A stretch of DNA of 64,000 bases from Rossellomorea sp. SC111. Its GTDB lineage: Bacteria; Bacillota; Bacilli; Bacillales; Bacillaceae_B. The notes under the pieces are model-generated. The model did no database searches. It saw only the letters and a program-made list of their open reading frames with translations, and was not told where the DNA came from. This document shows, one piece after another, positions 27,968 through 37,270 of the stretch. The DNA is taken from NCBI RefSeq assembly GCF_024733565.1, contig NZ_JANIOC010000001.1, forward strand, positions 177,106 to 241,105, given 5' to 3'. The position numbers were made by a program, and so were the translations under genes. Position 1 is the stretch's first letter. The number at the start of each line of letters is the position of its first letter.

Positions 27968-29609
27968 CCTCATTCCTCCTTACATCGTCCTTTTGTTGTT
28001 GATCGACAGGCTCATTGATTCCACTGCCTTCCAATACAAGGCTGATATCTTTTTTCAATCCATGCCAGTTTTTGTTCGTGTGACCGGCTACGATGAGTCC
28101 ATCCCCCTCATCACTCCGCCTGATCCAAATCCTTCTGTGATGCCAGTAGGCACCCTGTATAACACCGATCATGAAGATTGCTCCTCCAAGAGCCAGAATC
28201 CAGAGGGTAAGATCTTTATGTACGGTCAAGGCGGATACATCTCTCGTCTCGACCCCTGCAAATGACAATTTATAGTCATTTTCCCCTAAGGGCTCAAGGT
28301 TTTTTCGGATTCCTACAAAACTGATTTCACCGTCGGGCTTTTCAGGTGAGAACAATTTAAATAGGAATGCAGGGTTATTCGGAAGGGGAGATTTCGTTTG
28401 CGGTTCACCCTGTTCGTTGAATCCGGAGAAATCCGGATAATATCCCATAAGTTCTGCTCTATACCCATCTTCAAAAGTATACGCATTTTGAGGATCGAAT
28501 AAATCTACGGTGAATTTACCGAAGCTTTTCCCCGACTCTTTATTATCCAGGGTAAAGGACATGGATTTGAATTCATCTAATTTATAACTTGTTTGATAGA
28601 CGGCAAAATTCCCGAATTTAAGAGGATGGTTTACTTTAATGGAGTCCTCCTGTTCTTTCGTGCGTTCTGCCTTCTGTCCGGGTACACGATCTCCTGATTC
28701 CTTATACAGGATCACATCCGATTGGAAATTCTTCGCAATGGTCCCATTTTTGTCAATCGCTTCACCGAATACTTCTTTATCTTTATCCTTGTCGTATGTT
28801 TCCAGGGTGAATCCTTTGTTTTCCAAGTAATACTCCTGGTCCGTACCCGGAACGGCTCTCGTTTCTCCTTCGCGGATCCACACCGTTTCGTCGATGTACA
28901 TCCCCGGAACGAATCGAAGCATGCCTCCGAATAGGAAGATGATCAGACCGATATGATTTACATAGGGACCCCATCTTGAAAAACGGTTCTTCTCTGCAAG
29001 GATATTTCCATCCTCTTCCCGGATTTTATATTTTTTCCGGGTCAGTTTTTCTTTTATTATGCCGAGGGGCTCATGATATTCGGTCATGTCCGTTTTTCCA
29101 TATATCCTTTGACGTTTCAAGAAGCCGACATGTCTTGATACACGTTGGTTCTTCAAGGCGCGATAGAGGGGAATCACCCGGTCCAGGCTGCATATGACGA
29201 GGGAAACCCCAATGGATGCAATTAGAAGCAAGTACCACCATGAACTGTATAGATCATGGAAACCTACTGTATAGTATAGTTCTCCGAAGAAACCATAGAC
29301 ATCTTGATAATATTCATCTGCAGGCTGACCATTTGGAATATATTGTTCCTGGGGCAATATCGTTCCCACTGCTGAAGCAACGAGCGTGAGGACGATTAAC
29401 CACACGCCCACTTTCACAGATGAAAAGAAATTCCAAACCTTATCTATGATCGATTTATTATACGTTTGGGAACGTCTAGCACTCCCCTCGTACCGCATAT
29501 CATGGAGCTCTTCATTCTTTGCTTCCTCCGTTAAAGCCCGTCCACAGGATTCACAGAGAACGGTACCATTTGGATTCACATGACCGCATACACATTTAAT
29601 CTCTTTCAT
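27933..29609 (-). CDS. resB: Cytochrome c biogenesis protein ResB
   Basis: 558 aa. It starts with a small zinc-ribbon-like motif ([18 protein letters not shown]), then membrane segments at ~70-90, ~125-145 and ~215-235, a large extracytoplasmic domain and a last membrane segment at ~475-495. It works with ResC in haem delivery. AAGGAG precedes the ATG. Second gene of resABC. Confidence 0.95.
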   Translation of the reverse strand: MKEIKCVCGHVNPNGTVLCESCGRALTEEAKNEELHDMRYEGSARRSQTYNKSIIDKVWNFFSSVKVGVWLIVLTLVASAVGTILPQEQYIPNGQPADEYYQDVYGFFGELYYTVGFHDLYSSWWYLLLIASIGVSLVICSLDRVIPLYRALKNQRVSRHVGFLKRQRIYGKTDMTEYHEPLGIIKEKLTRKKYKIREEDGNILAEKNRFSRWGPYVNHIGLIIFLFGGMLRFVPGMYIDETVWIREGETRAVPGTDQEYYLENKGFTLETYDKDKDKEVFGEAIDKNGTIAKNFQSDVILYKESGDRVPGQKAERTKEQEDSIKVNHPLKFGNFAVYQTSYKLDEFKSMSFTLDNKESGKSFGKFTVDLFDPQNAYTFEDGYRAELMGYYPDFSGFNEQGEPQTKSPLPNNPAFLFKLFSPEKPDGEISFVGIRKNLEPLGENDYKLSFAGVETRDVSALTVHKDLTLWILALGGAIFMIGVIQGAYWHHRRIWIRRSDEGDGLIVAGHTNKNWHGLKKDISLVLEGSGINEPVDQQQKDDVRRNEDVNDNNGGVEQ

Positions 29610-29640
29610 GCTAAAACTCCTTATATCAAGTTGAACTGCC

Positions 29641-30171
29641 TTATGGCTTGATGCTCTCTAAATCTTCAATGATATCGCTTTCTGTCATCGTCCCTGTTAT
29701 GATCTTTTCTATTTCTCCTTGAGGGTTAATCAGAAAAGTCGTAGGGAGTGGATCGATCCCGTATGCATTCTGCACTTCCTCTTCTTTGTCTACTAATATA
29801 GGGAACTCTAACCCATGTTTTGAAACGAATCGGTTGATGAGAAAATCGGATTCCCCTACATTGACAGCTAAAATCTGGACACCTTGAACCTGATACTTCT
29901 TAAATTGATTGTTCATATAAGGCATCTCCCTTTCACACGGTTTGCACCATGTTCCCCAGAAGTTCAAGAAGACCCCTTTTCCTTCATAATCGGAAAGGCG
30001 GTGTGTATTCCCTTCCATATCCGTCAGGACAAAGTCAGGTGCCTTGTCGCCTTCCTTTAACATTCCTCTTTCATCCTTCGTAAAGTTTGCATAAAGGGTA
30101 TACGCAACTGCAGAAGTCAGCACAATGAGAATAATGGTCCGGATGAGCAATCTGCGTTTTTTCTTATTCAT
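29641..30171 (-). CDS. resA: Thiol-disulfide oxidoreductase ResA
   Basis: 176-aa membrane-anchored thioredoxin-like protein that reduces apocytochrome c cysteines outside the membrane. Signal anchor ~10-28; active site W75-C76-K77-P78-C79; the cis-proline loop is DPLPTTFLI. GGGAGG precedes the ATG. First gene of resABC. Confidence 0.95.
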   Translation of the reverse strand: MNKKKRRLLIRTIILIVLTSAVAYTLYANFTKDERGMLKEGDKAPDFVLTDMEGNTHRLSDYEGKGVFLNFWGTWCKPCEREMPYMNNQFKKYQVQGVQILAVNVGESDFLINRFVSKHGLEFPILVDKEEEVQNAYGIDPLPTTFLINPQGEIEKIITGTMTESDIIEDLESIKP

Positions 30172-30240
30172 TTACGTGTGCCTCCCAAATTGAAATCGTT
30201 CTCAAGAATGGAGAAGTTTTTCTCTCTTTATAGTAGCAAA

Positions 30241-30280
30241 GGGCCTGATTTCATAAGCGTTCACTTATGAAATCAGTCCC
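30241..30280 (-). promoter_or_regulatory. Long palindrome in the resA leader
   Basis: CTGATTTCATAAG and CTTATGAAATCAG form a perfect 13-bp stem with a 6-nt loop, extended to 17 bp with one mismatch by flanking GGG/CCC. It lies 70 bases upstream of resA. No T run follows, so it may be an operator, an RNA-stabilising hairpin or a weak terminator of rluB. Confidence 0.5.
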
Positions 30281-30356
30281 TGCCATAATGTACGGTTTCA
30301 TATCCTCATAATGAGCAGAGAAATATCCCATGATTTCAGGGTAAAATTCCTTTCTC

Positions 30357-30384
30357 ATTATATCATTTATCACTTTAAAGTTAA
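30357..30384 (-). promoter_or_regulatory. Candidate promoter of resABC
   Basis: TTAACT, 16-bp spacer, TATAAT on the minus strand between rluB and resA. The -35 match is weak, which would fit an activator-dependent (ResD) promoter. Confidence 0.4.
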
Positions 30385-30425
30385 TGTAAATTATATGAAG
30401 GATATGTGACACTTTCCATGGGTGA

Positions 30426-31157
30426 TTAGTGAATGCTGCCTGTTTCAGCAAGCGTCCTCAATTGTTTCACTTCATGTGGCGTCAGTTCTCTGCCCTCTCC
30501 AGCATTCAAGCCGTGGAGCGAGAGGAATGCATATCTTTCTCTTTTCAATTTTTGCACAGGATAACCGAGGGCTTCGAACATCCTGCGGACCTGACGGTTT
30601 CTTCCTTCATGAATCGTGATCTCCACGATAGATTTTCCCTGCTTTTTATCGATACTCAGGACTTTCACCTTCGCAGGTGCGGTTATTCCGTCTTCCAGCT
30701 TAATTCCTTTTTCAAGCTCACGGATTTTAAATTTAGGCGGGATCCCTTTTAATCTTGCGACATATGTCTTTTCAATCTCATTGCTTGGATGCATCAGGGA
30801 ATTGGCAAAGTCGCCATCATTGGTTAGCAGCAGAATGCCTGAAGTTTCATAATCTAGTCTGCCGACAGGATAAATTCTTTCCTCGATTTCAGGGAAGAAA
30901 TCCGTTACAACCTGACGATCTTTATCATCGGTAACAGCCGAGATGACACCTCTTGGTTTATAGAGCATGTAATATACTTTATTTTCTCTTTCGATCTGGA
31001 TTCCCGTCACTTCAACGCGATCGGAGTGTGACACCTTCGTTCCAAGTTCCTTTACGACTTTCCCATTGACCTTTACTTTACCTTCTATAATTAATTGCTC
31101 TGCTTTACGGCGTGATGCCACGCCACTGTGAGCAATTACTTTTTGTAATCGTTCCAC
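30426..31157 (-). CDS. rluB: 23S rRNA pseudouridine synthase RluB
   Basis: 243 aa with an N-terminal S4 RNA-binding domain (residues 2-50, LQKVIAHSGVASRRKAEQLI) and the RsuA/RluB catalytic domain with the aspartate motif GRLDYETSGILLLTNDGD (~98-115). It isomerises a uridine in helix 89-90 of 23S rRNA. The start is GTG with GAGGTG seven bases upstream. Located between spmB and resA as in B. subtilis. Confidence 0.95.
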   Translation of the reverse strand: MERLQKVIAHSGVASRRKAEQLIIEGKVKVNGKVVKELGTKVSHSDRVEVTGIQIERENKVYYMLYKPRGVISAVTDDKDRQVVTDFFPEIEERIYPVGRLDYETSGILLLTNDGDFANSLMHPSNEIEKTYVARLKGIPPKFKIRELEKGIKLEDGITAPAKVKVLSIDKKQGKSIVEITIHEGRNRQVRRMFEALGYPVQKLKRERYAFLSLHGLNAGEGRELTPHEVKQLRTLAETGSIH

Positions 31158-31226
31158 GGTCTTTCACCTCATTTAATTTTCAATACATTTACCTTCATGA
31201 ATTATTACACAATCCAGGCAAAATAG

Positions 31227-31275
31227 AAAGGCATAAAGGAAAATCGACCATTCGGATCGATGCCTTTATGCCTTT
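31227..31275. repeat. Inverted repeat between spmB and rluB
   Basis: AAAGGCATAAAGG and CCTTTATGCCTTT form a perfect 13-bp stem, with ATCGA/TCGAT inside. It could end the dacB-spmAB transcript or fold in the rluB leader; the minus-strand T tract is weak. Confidence 0.6.
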
Positions 31276-31385
31276 TAATCTTCCCTGCAAGGTGAGACTT
31301 GTCATTAAAACTTTAGACTGTTTTCACAAAGATTGTTGTTTACATAAATGTTCCTACATGCTCTGCCGACAGGTGTATGCTTTAT

Positions 31386-31502
31386 GGTGAGGGGAACTGC
31401 TCCGCTTTCCACGGACGTTCGGCCGAGTCTCCTCAGCACAGTTCGCTTCCGGGGTCTCGACACGCCCGTTTTTCCGTAGGAGTCTACGCATTTCCCCTCA
31501 CC
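31386..31502 (-). repeat. Dispersed palindromic repeat R2, copy 1
   Basis: A 117-bp element bounded by a perfect 11-bp inverted repeat (GGTGAGGGGAA/TTCCCCTCACC). Internal blocks GACTCCTACGG, CGAGACCCC, GAGGAG and GGAAAGCGG (minus-strand reading) recur in copy 2 at 31671. Similar elements occur widely in Bacillaceae from memory. Confidence 0.7.
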
Positions 31503-31670
31503 CTTTAAATATGCACTTGGTGGCAGAGCTAAAGGTTCTAATAAACTCAGTAAAGATAAAGTGGATTTTACATTTGTTATAAAAAAGCCTTCACTATTTA
31601 AAGCGTGATGTGATAGGAATTAAACATGACATTTACGAATTTAGGGAAAAACTCACATTGTTGATTCTCG

Positions 31671-31899
31671 CTGCAGGTGCTCGACTCCTGCGGGAATTGC
31701 GGGAAAGCCTGAAAAGCGGAGGTGGCTTGCTCAGCCCCGACAAGCATATGATGAATGGGCTAAGAAGGCGTTCTTTTGCCTTCTTGGACCATTTATCTTA
31801 TGACCTCGAGGGGCTAGCCACCGTAGCTGGATCTTGAGACCCCACAGGGCACAGCCCGAGGAGGCAAACTCACGCCCCGCGGAAAGCGGGCACCTGCAG
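31671..31899 (+). repeat. R2 copy 2, split by an R1 insertion
   Basis: Terminal inverted repeats CTGCAGGTGC/GCACCTGCAG are perfect. The left part holds GACTCCTGCGGGAATTGCGG and the right part GAGACCCCACAGGGC, GAGGAGGC and CCGCGGAAAGCGGGC. R1 copy B (31712-31830) sits between them, where R2 should run on uninterrupted. Confidence 0.7.
31712..31830 (+). repeat. Dispersed hairpin repeat R1, copy B
   Basis: Outer stem GGTGGCT/AGCCACC, second stem AGCCCC/GGGGCT, third arm ATGAATGG/CCATTTAT, central AAGAAGGC/GCCTTCTT. The stems differ from copies A and C but pair just as well; CGACAAGC and GACCTCGAG are unchanged. Confidence 0.85.
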
Positions 31900-31958
31900 A
31901 GGAAATCAACCACTACTCGCTTCGTCAAAAGCAATTATGTTATAAAAACAGCCAATCA

Positions 31959-32486
31959 TTAAAACATGATGGTGACGATGAAGATGGCAGCTGCTATTCC
32001 TACTAGATCGGCCAGGAGACCTACCTTCAGTGCATCCCCCATTTTTCGGATTCCGACTGCACCGAAATAAACGGTTAGTACATATAGCGTTGTATCTGTA
32101 CTTCCCTGTAAGGTAGAAGCCAGTCTTCCGATGAACGAATCAGGACCATGCGTTCCGATGATATCACTCATCATGCCGAGTGCAGCAGTGCCGGAAATCG
32201 GCCTTATGATTGCCAGGGGGACGATTTCCGGTGGGATACCCAGTGCAAGCAATGCGGGGCGGATAAGCCCAACAAAGAATTCAAGGGCACCTGATTCCCG
32301 AAAGATGGTGATGGCCACCAGCATCCCGATGAGAAAGGGAATAATGGATACGGCAATTTTAATCCCTTCTTTTCCTCCGTCAACAAACGTTTCATACGTC
32401 GGGACCTTTTTAATGGTCCCATAGATTAATATAAACCCAATCATGATGGGAATCAGCCATAAGGAAATGGTGGATATCCATTGCAT
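31959..32486 (-). CDS. spmB: Spore maturation protein SpmB
   Basis: 175-aa membrane protein of the nucleoside-recognition/Gate family. With SpmA it is needed for full spore-core dehydration. Five hydrophobic segments; conserved PISGTAALG and GPDSFIGRLASTLQGSTDTT. It begins immediately after spmA, with GAGAGGTG before the ATG. Confidence 0.95.
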   Translation of the reverse strand: MQWISTISLWLIPIMIGFILIYGTIKKVPTYETFVDGGKEGIKIAVSIIPFLIGMLVAITIFRESGALEFFVGLIRPALLALGIPPEIVPLAIIRPISGTAALGMMSDIIGTHGPDSFIGRLASTLQGSTDTTLYVLTVYFGAVGIRKMGDALKVGLLADLVGIAAAIFIVTIMF

Positions 32487-33080
32487 TTACTTCACCTCTC
32501 GACGGATACGCCTATAATGAAAATAACGGTCGATCAGAATCGCACCGATGGTGGACAGCATCGTGGCGATCAGAGTCGGTCCTACAATTTCAGTTGGCGA
32601 AGCAGAGTCATATTTCATACGGATCGCGATCACCGTTGTCGGAATGATCGTAATGCTGGAGGTGTTTATCGCCAAGAATGTGATCATCGACCTGCTGGCA
32701 ACATCCCTTCCTCCGTTTAAGCTTTTCAACTGCTCCATGGCTTTGATCCCGAGTGGGGTCGCAGCATTTCCCAAGCCGAACATATTGGCCATCATATTGG
32801 AAAGAATATAGCCCATCGCCGGATGGTTATCAGGTATTTCCGGAAACAGCCTCTTCACGAATGGCCTGAATAACTTTGCCAATTTATCAAGTAAACCTGC
32901 TTCCTGGGCAATTCTCATAATCCCCAGCCAAAATACTAATACACTGACCAATCCAATACATAAGGTAACAGCTTCATTCGCTGAAGTAAAAATAGCCTCA
33001 TTGACTTCGGCCATTTTTCCGTTAATGATTGCGAATATCAACCCGATGATGGTCATCCCAACCCATATCAAGTTAACCAT
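32487..33080 (-). CDS. spmA: Spore maturation protein SpmA
   Basis: 197-aa membrane protein of the same Gate-domain family as SpmB, with conserved MMANMFGLGNAATPLGIKAM and AINTSSITIIP. It overlaps the end of dacB by 8 bp. dacB-spmA-spmB form a mother-cell operon affecting cortex structure and spore heat resistance. Confidence 0.95.
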   Translation of the reverse strand: MVNLIWVGMTIIGLIFAIINGKMAEVNEAIFTSANEAVTLCIGLVSVLVFWLGIMRIAQEAGLLDKLAKLFRPFVKRLFPEIPDNHPAMGYILSNMMANMFGLGNAATPLGIKAMEQLKSLNGGRDVASRSMITFLAINTSSITIIPTTVIAIRMKYDSASPTEIVGPTLIATMLSTIGAILIDRYFHYRRIRREVK

Positions 33081-34239
33081 GGTCCCGTACCCCTATGATG
33101 GATTCGAAGGAATAAGCCCAAAATTTCCACCAGCTTTTTTCTTCTTTCTGTTCGGCTGATGCTTTATAAAAAACGGGAAGGATATCTACTTCCTGATCCC
33201 CTAAATACACCACTGCCTTCCCGACTACCTCAGGCACATGCTCACCTTTTATCCATTCCTCCTTTGGCTTCAGCATCTTGTATTCAACCTTGACTTCCTT
33301 CACCTCATCATCCGTCAACGTTAATACAGACTCCCGTTTCAGATAGGCATGATCTTTATAGATTTTATCATCCATTTTTTCAATTCTGCCTTTGTCGAGG
33401 ACGATTTTATAATCATAGTGTTTAAATCCATATTCAAACATACCAATATGATCATTCCAGTCATCTGGACCGTTCAGGGTTACGGCAATCAGATTCTCCC
33501 CATCCTTGGAAGCAGTGGAAACGAGCGTTCTTTTTGCCAGTTTTGTATAACCCGTTTTCCCTCCTGTACTATATTTATATAATTCCGTCAGCAATCTATT
33601 TTTGTTTTTCCACTTGCGGTCCCACTTTTCATCAGGATTTGGAGCGGTGTGGACTTTGGTGCCTGCAATTTCCTTATACTTATCGTTTTCCATTGAATAT
33701 CTTGCCAGAACGGCCATATCATACGCAGTCGAATAGTGATCTTCATGGTCGTCCAGTCCGTGGGGATTGGAAAAATGAGTATTTTCCATCCCGATTTCCT
33801 TTGCTTTTTCATTCATCATATATACAAAGCCGTCCAGGCTCCCACCTACATATTCTGCAATGGCGACTGCCCCATCATTCCCTGACCTGAGCATCAACCC
33901 GTATACGAGATCCTCAAGCTTTATCTTTTCTCCTGCCTTTAAGTAAAGGGAGGAACCTTCCGTGCCTGCTGCGTTCGAAGATACGGTTACTTCCTGATCC
34001 ATCTTTCCGGACTCCACGGCGAGGATTGCTGTCATGATCTTCGTGATGCTGGCAATGCGACTTTGAGTATGGGCATCCTTTTCATATAGAATACGCCCTG
34101 TTTCCTGATCCATTAAGATTGCTTTTTGTGCACTGACTGAAGGTGCAGCCAGAACCTTATTGGAAACAGATACAAACAAAAAAGCACATATAAGAAAATA
34201 ATATATGTAAAATTTCGCTCTCTTACGATTCACACCCAT
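33073..34239 (-). CDS. dacB: Sporulation D-alanyl-D-alanine carboxypeptidase DacB (PBP5*)
   Basis: Trims cortex peptide stems in the mother cell. 388 aa; signal peptide ~11-31; catalytic SITK at 64-67, SGN at 119-121, KTG in TGGKTGYTK (~232); C-terminal beta domain. AAAGGAG lies close to the ATG at 34239; a GTG two codons later (34233) has better spacing and may be the real start. First gene of dacB-spmAB. Confidence 0.93.
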   Translation of the reverse strand: MGVNRKRAKFYIYYFLICAFLFVSVSNKVLAAPSVSAQKAILMDQETGRILYEKDAHTQSRIASITKIMTAILAVESGKMDQEVTVSSNAAGTEGSSLYLKAGEKIKLEDLVYGLMLRSGNDGAVAIAEYVGGSLDGFVYMMNEKAKEIGMENTHFSNPHGLDDHEDHYSTAYDMAVLARYSMENDKYKEIAGTKVHTAPNPDEKWDRKWKNKNRLLTELYKYSTGGKTGYTKLAKRTLVSTASKDGENLIAVTLNGPDDWNDHIGMFEYGFKHYDYKIVLDKGRIEKMDDKIYKDHAYLKRESVLTLTDDEVKEVKVEYKMLKPKEEWIKGEHVPEVVGKAVVYLGDQEVDILPVFYKASAEQKEEKSWWKFWAYSFESIIGVRDHG

Positions 34240-34430
34240 CTACTCCTTTAAATCTAACGTGTTTGTACAAGTTTATGAGAGGACAAGGGGTAATATGAGT
34301 GAAATCTTGAAAGCAAAGGTGTTGATTATACAGGTGAAGTGTTTATCTCCATTTGCCTAAGCCTTGACAAAAACACAACTAATGAAAGCTGTGTCAGGGT
34401 ACTTGAAAACCCTCCTGTACCCACCAAAAA

Positions 34431-34470
34431 ACAGACAGGACTGTCTTTGAATCTTGACAGTCCTGTCTGT
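34431..34470 (-). terminator. Terminator of scpAB
   Basis: ACAGACAGGACTGTC and GACAGTCCTGTCTGT form a perfect 15-bp stem with a 10-nt loop; six Ts follow on the minus strand. Confidence 0.93.
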
Positions 34471-34484
34471 TCATAAATGAATCA

Positions 34485-35078
34485 TTATTCATTTGTTTCC
34501 ATCGTCTCCTGAAACTTCTCAAAGAACAGGTCGGCTTCGTCCTGGGCGAATTCGTCTTCAATATTGTCAGGTAGAGGCGGAAGCTCCTCGATGCTTTTAA
34601 GGCCGAAGTAGTCCAGAAATTCTTTCGTTGTGCCAAATAAGAATGCACGGCCGGTCCCTTCCGCCCTGCCAACTTCTTTGACGAGCCCTTTTGACGTAAG
34701 GGTCTGAATGGGACGCTCGGTCTTGACACCCCTGATCTGCTCGATTTCCATCCGCGTGATTGGCTGCTTATACGCGATAATCGCAAGGGTTTCAAGGGCA
34801 GCCTGTGACAGAAAACTAACATGGGGGGATTCCACCAGCTTCTTTAAGTAGTCGGCATTTCTTTTTTTGGTCACTAATTGAAAGGTTCCTGCTATTTCAA
34901 GGATGTATATGCCTCTATTGGAATCATTCTCATAATCATTCTTCAAGTCTTCAAGGACATCCTTTGCTTTCTGTTCTTCGATTTCCAGTACAGAACAGAC
35001 CTGTTTCAGTGATAGACCTTCGTCCCCCGCTGCAAACAATAAGCTTTCAAGGACCCCTTTCCAATTAATACTGTTCAA
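34485..35078 (-). CDS. scpB: Segregation and condensation protein ScpB
   Basis: 197 aa with two winged-helix domains ([37 protein letters not shown]) and an acidic tail. Binds ScpA in the SMC condensin complex that compacts chromosomes. The start is TTG with AGGAGG nine bases upstream, overlapping scpA by 14 bp. Confidence 0.95.
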   Translation of the reverse strand: MNSINWKGVLESLLFAAGDEGLSLKQVCSVLEIEEQKAKDVLEDLKNDYENDSNRGIYILEIAGTFQLVTKKRNADYLKKLVESPHVSFLSQAALETLAIIAYKQPITRMEIEQIRGVKTERPIQTLTSKGLVKEVGRAEGTGRAFLFGTTKEFLDYFGLKSIEELPPLPDNIEDEFAQDEADLFFEKFQETMETNE

Positions 35079-35829
35079 CCATTCCAGCCTCCTCTCCAGC
35101 TTCTACAAATATTTCCGTGAAGTTTTGTTCCTGGTTGACGATGATTTGTTTCCGCTTCATTAATTCCAGCACAGCAAGGAATGTCACCACAAGATGCTCT
35201 TTGCTGTCAGAGGGGAAAAGACTTGTAAAGGATGTACGTCTTTTTAGATTCTGTAAATTATCTAGAATATCAGTCATTCTTTTCTCAATGGATATTTCCT
35301 GTCTTGTAATTCTCGTTTGAACAGGTCGTTGAAGTTTTTTCCTTCTCAATAATTTATGAAAAGCTCCAAGCATATCATATAAAGATACCTGAACTTCAGT
35401 ATTTTTTAAATCGACCTCTTCACTGAATTCAGAAAGGTCACTTGGAGGCTTGGTATACACCTGCCCCCGCTCTTCCTCACGATGTTTCAGCTCATTCGCT
35501 GCTTCTTTAAATTTACGATACTCAATCAACCGCTCCACCAGTTCATCGCGGGGATCGTCCTCTTCAAATTCGATTTCATCGTTCATCATGCCTTCATCAT
35601 GCTTAGGAAGGAGCATTTTACTTTTTATGGCGAGTAACGTCGCTGCCATCACCAGGTATTCACTGGCTACATCCAGTTGCAAATTCTTCATTGTATGTAC
35701 ATATAACATATATTGCTCAGTGATCTGAGCCATAGGAATATCATATATATCAATTTCTAACGAGTTAATCAGATGCAAAAGAAGATCCAGGGGGCCTTCA
35801 AAAGCGTCAATCTTCACATTGTATTCCAC
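35065..35829 (-). CDS. scpA: Segregation and condensation protein ScpA
   Basis: The kleisin subunit of condensin: its N-terminus ([20 protein letters not shown]) binds the SMC neck and its C-terminal winged helix the SMC cap; ScpB binds the middle. 254 aa from the GTG at 35829, which has GGTGAT just upstream and matches the family's VEYxVKIDxFEGPLD start. A TTG 11 codons upstream has no ribosome-binding site. Confidence 0.94.
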   Translation of the reverse strand: MEYNVKIDAFEGPLDLLLHLINSLEIDIYDIPMAQITEQYMLYVHTMKNLQLDVASEYLVMAATLLAIKSKMLLPKHDEGMMNDEIEFEEDDPRDELVERLIEYRKFKEAANELKHREEERGQVYTKPPSDLSEFSEEVDLKNTEVQVSLYDMLGAFHKLLRRKKLQRPVQTRITRQEISIEKRMTDILDNLQNLKRRTSFTSLFPSDSKEHLVVTFLAVLELMKRKQIIVNQEQNFTEIFVEAGEEAGMVEQY

Positions 35830-35994
35830 TTTATCACCAAATTTCTCATAACAATCTTGCAAGAACGCTACTTAATAGTATAGTAGAAAGACTTCTATTC
35901 TCCAATAGAAAGTTTTGTATTTACAGGCTTTCCTGTCGTTTTGGCAATGGATTATGCTACAATTTAACTACTTTGCGTCATATGGAGGGATCTT

Positions 35995-36525
35995 ATGGTT
36001 TATCCGGAAGCCTATATCGAATACTTAATGTACTTCCATGGAAATCGTGATTATTTTGAATGCCATGAAGTATTAGAAGAGTATTGGAAAGAAGTCGATC
36101 CAGGAAACAGGACTTCCCACTGGGTAGGGCTGATCCAGGTGGCTGTTGGGTTTTATCATTATAGAAGAGGCAATCAGACAGGTGCGGTCAGAACATTTAA
36201 TAAAGCGATCAAGAATATTGAGAGTAATCACAAGGAACTGACCCGTCTTGGGATTCATTCCGGAAAGCTTCAAGCAATGATTGAGGAAACACTCCACCAA
36301 ATCAGCGAAAACCAGCCGTATCACAGTATCATCCTGCCTTTAATGGATGTTTCACTTTCAAATCAGGTTCAGTTGCGGTGCAGGAAAAATGGCTACATCT
36401 GGTGCAGAGAGAGTGACCTGACGAATTCAGCGCTCATCCACCGTCATTCCCTCAGGGACCGCACTGATGTGATAACAGAGCGGAAGAATGCCTTGCGAAA
36501 AAAAAGAGGCGGACCACCAGAATAG
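35995..36525 (+). CDS. ypuF: DUF309 protein YpuF
   Basis: 176 aa of unknown function. The N-terminal DUF309 helical domain carries YFECHEVLEEYWKE and a conserved GLIQVAVGFYHYRRGN with histidine and glutamate residues suggestive of a metal or active site. GGAGGG precedes the ATG. It is divergent from scpA and convergent with ribT; its last codons form part of the shared terminator. Confidence 0.85.
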   Translation: MVYPEAYIEYLMYFHGNRDYFECHEVLEEYWKEVDPGNRTSHWVGLIQVAVGFYHYRRGNQTGAVRTFNKAIKNIESNHKELTRLGIHSGKLQAMIEETLHQISENQPYHSIILPLMDVSLSNQVQLRCRKNGYIWCRESDLTNSALIHRHSLRDRTDVITERKNALRKKRGGPPE

Positions 36526-36538
36526 GCGGTCTGCCTCT

Positions 36539-36539
<1 letters not shown>
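36507..36539. terminator. Bidirectional terminator between ypuF and ribT
   Basis: AAAGAGGCGGACC pairs with GGTCTGCCTCTTT (one G-U). A and T runs lie on both sides. Confidence 0.8.
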
Positions 36540-36922
<383 letters not shown>

Positions 36923-37038
36923 TCATGTTTTATGTCTAATCTATTTATTTCCTATTATAGACAAAAACTAGAAATTTAATTGATATGAACGTTTATTTAT
37001 CTTACTAAATTTACTTTTATTAAGCAAATCCTACTCCA

Positions 37039-37131
37039 TCAGTTTCCAGCGATGAACATCCAATAGATGACTCCCCACACCAGACCGGCAACGATTAATA
37101 ACAAGAACAATGCTTTATTACTGATCTTCAT
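37039..37131 (-). CDS. 30-residue membrane peptide
   Basis: MKISNKALFLLLIVAGLVWG followed by ten residues ending IAGN. One membrane helix covers nearly the whole peptide, with a basic N-terminus. AAAGGAG lies six bases before the ATG. It lies between ribT and lysA. Not identified; the strong ribosome-binding site and peptide design make translation plausible. Confidence 0.6.
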   Translation of the reverse strand: MKISNKALFLLLIVAGLVWGVIYWMFIAGN

Positions 37132-37222
37132 GACTGACTCCTTTGTGTTCACTCTATATATTTATGTCATAGTTATTGTATAGTAAAATCGAAATTTGTT
37201 AAAGTATGTAATTCGGAATGCG

Positions 37223-37260
37223 AAAAAAGTAGTCTTTAAGTATGAGATACTTAAAGACTA
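37223..37260 (-). terminator. Terminator after lysA
   Basis: TAGTCTTTAAGTAT and ATACTTAAAGACTA form a perfect 14-bp stem with a 3-nt loop; six Ts follow on the minus strand. Confidence 0.92.
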
Positions 37261-37270
37261 TTACATGTCG

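Larger units (their letters stand above)
31158..31958. other. 800-bp gene-free region rich in repeats
   Basis: No supportable gene. It holds a 13-bp-stem hairpin (31227-31275), one copy of repeat family R2 (31386-31502), and a second R2 copy split by an R1 hairpin element (31671-31899). The open frames in this stretch run through palindromes and have no family resemblance. Confidence 0.8.

Noticed and set aside
30251..30451. 66-codon minus-strand open frame between rluB and resA
   Set aside because: It starts inside rluB, crosses the putative resA promoter and ends in the leader palindrome; no ribosome-binding site.
31610..31934. Open frames on both strands (75 and 67 codons) in the spmB-rluB spacer
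   Set aside because: Both are read out of the nested R1/R2 repeats; opposite-strand overlap and repeat composition explain them.
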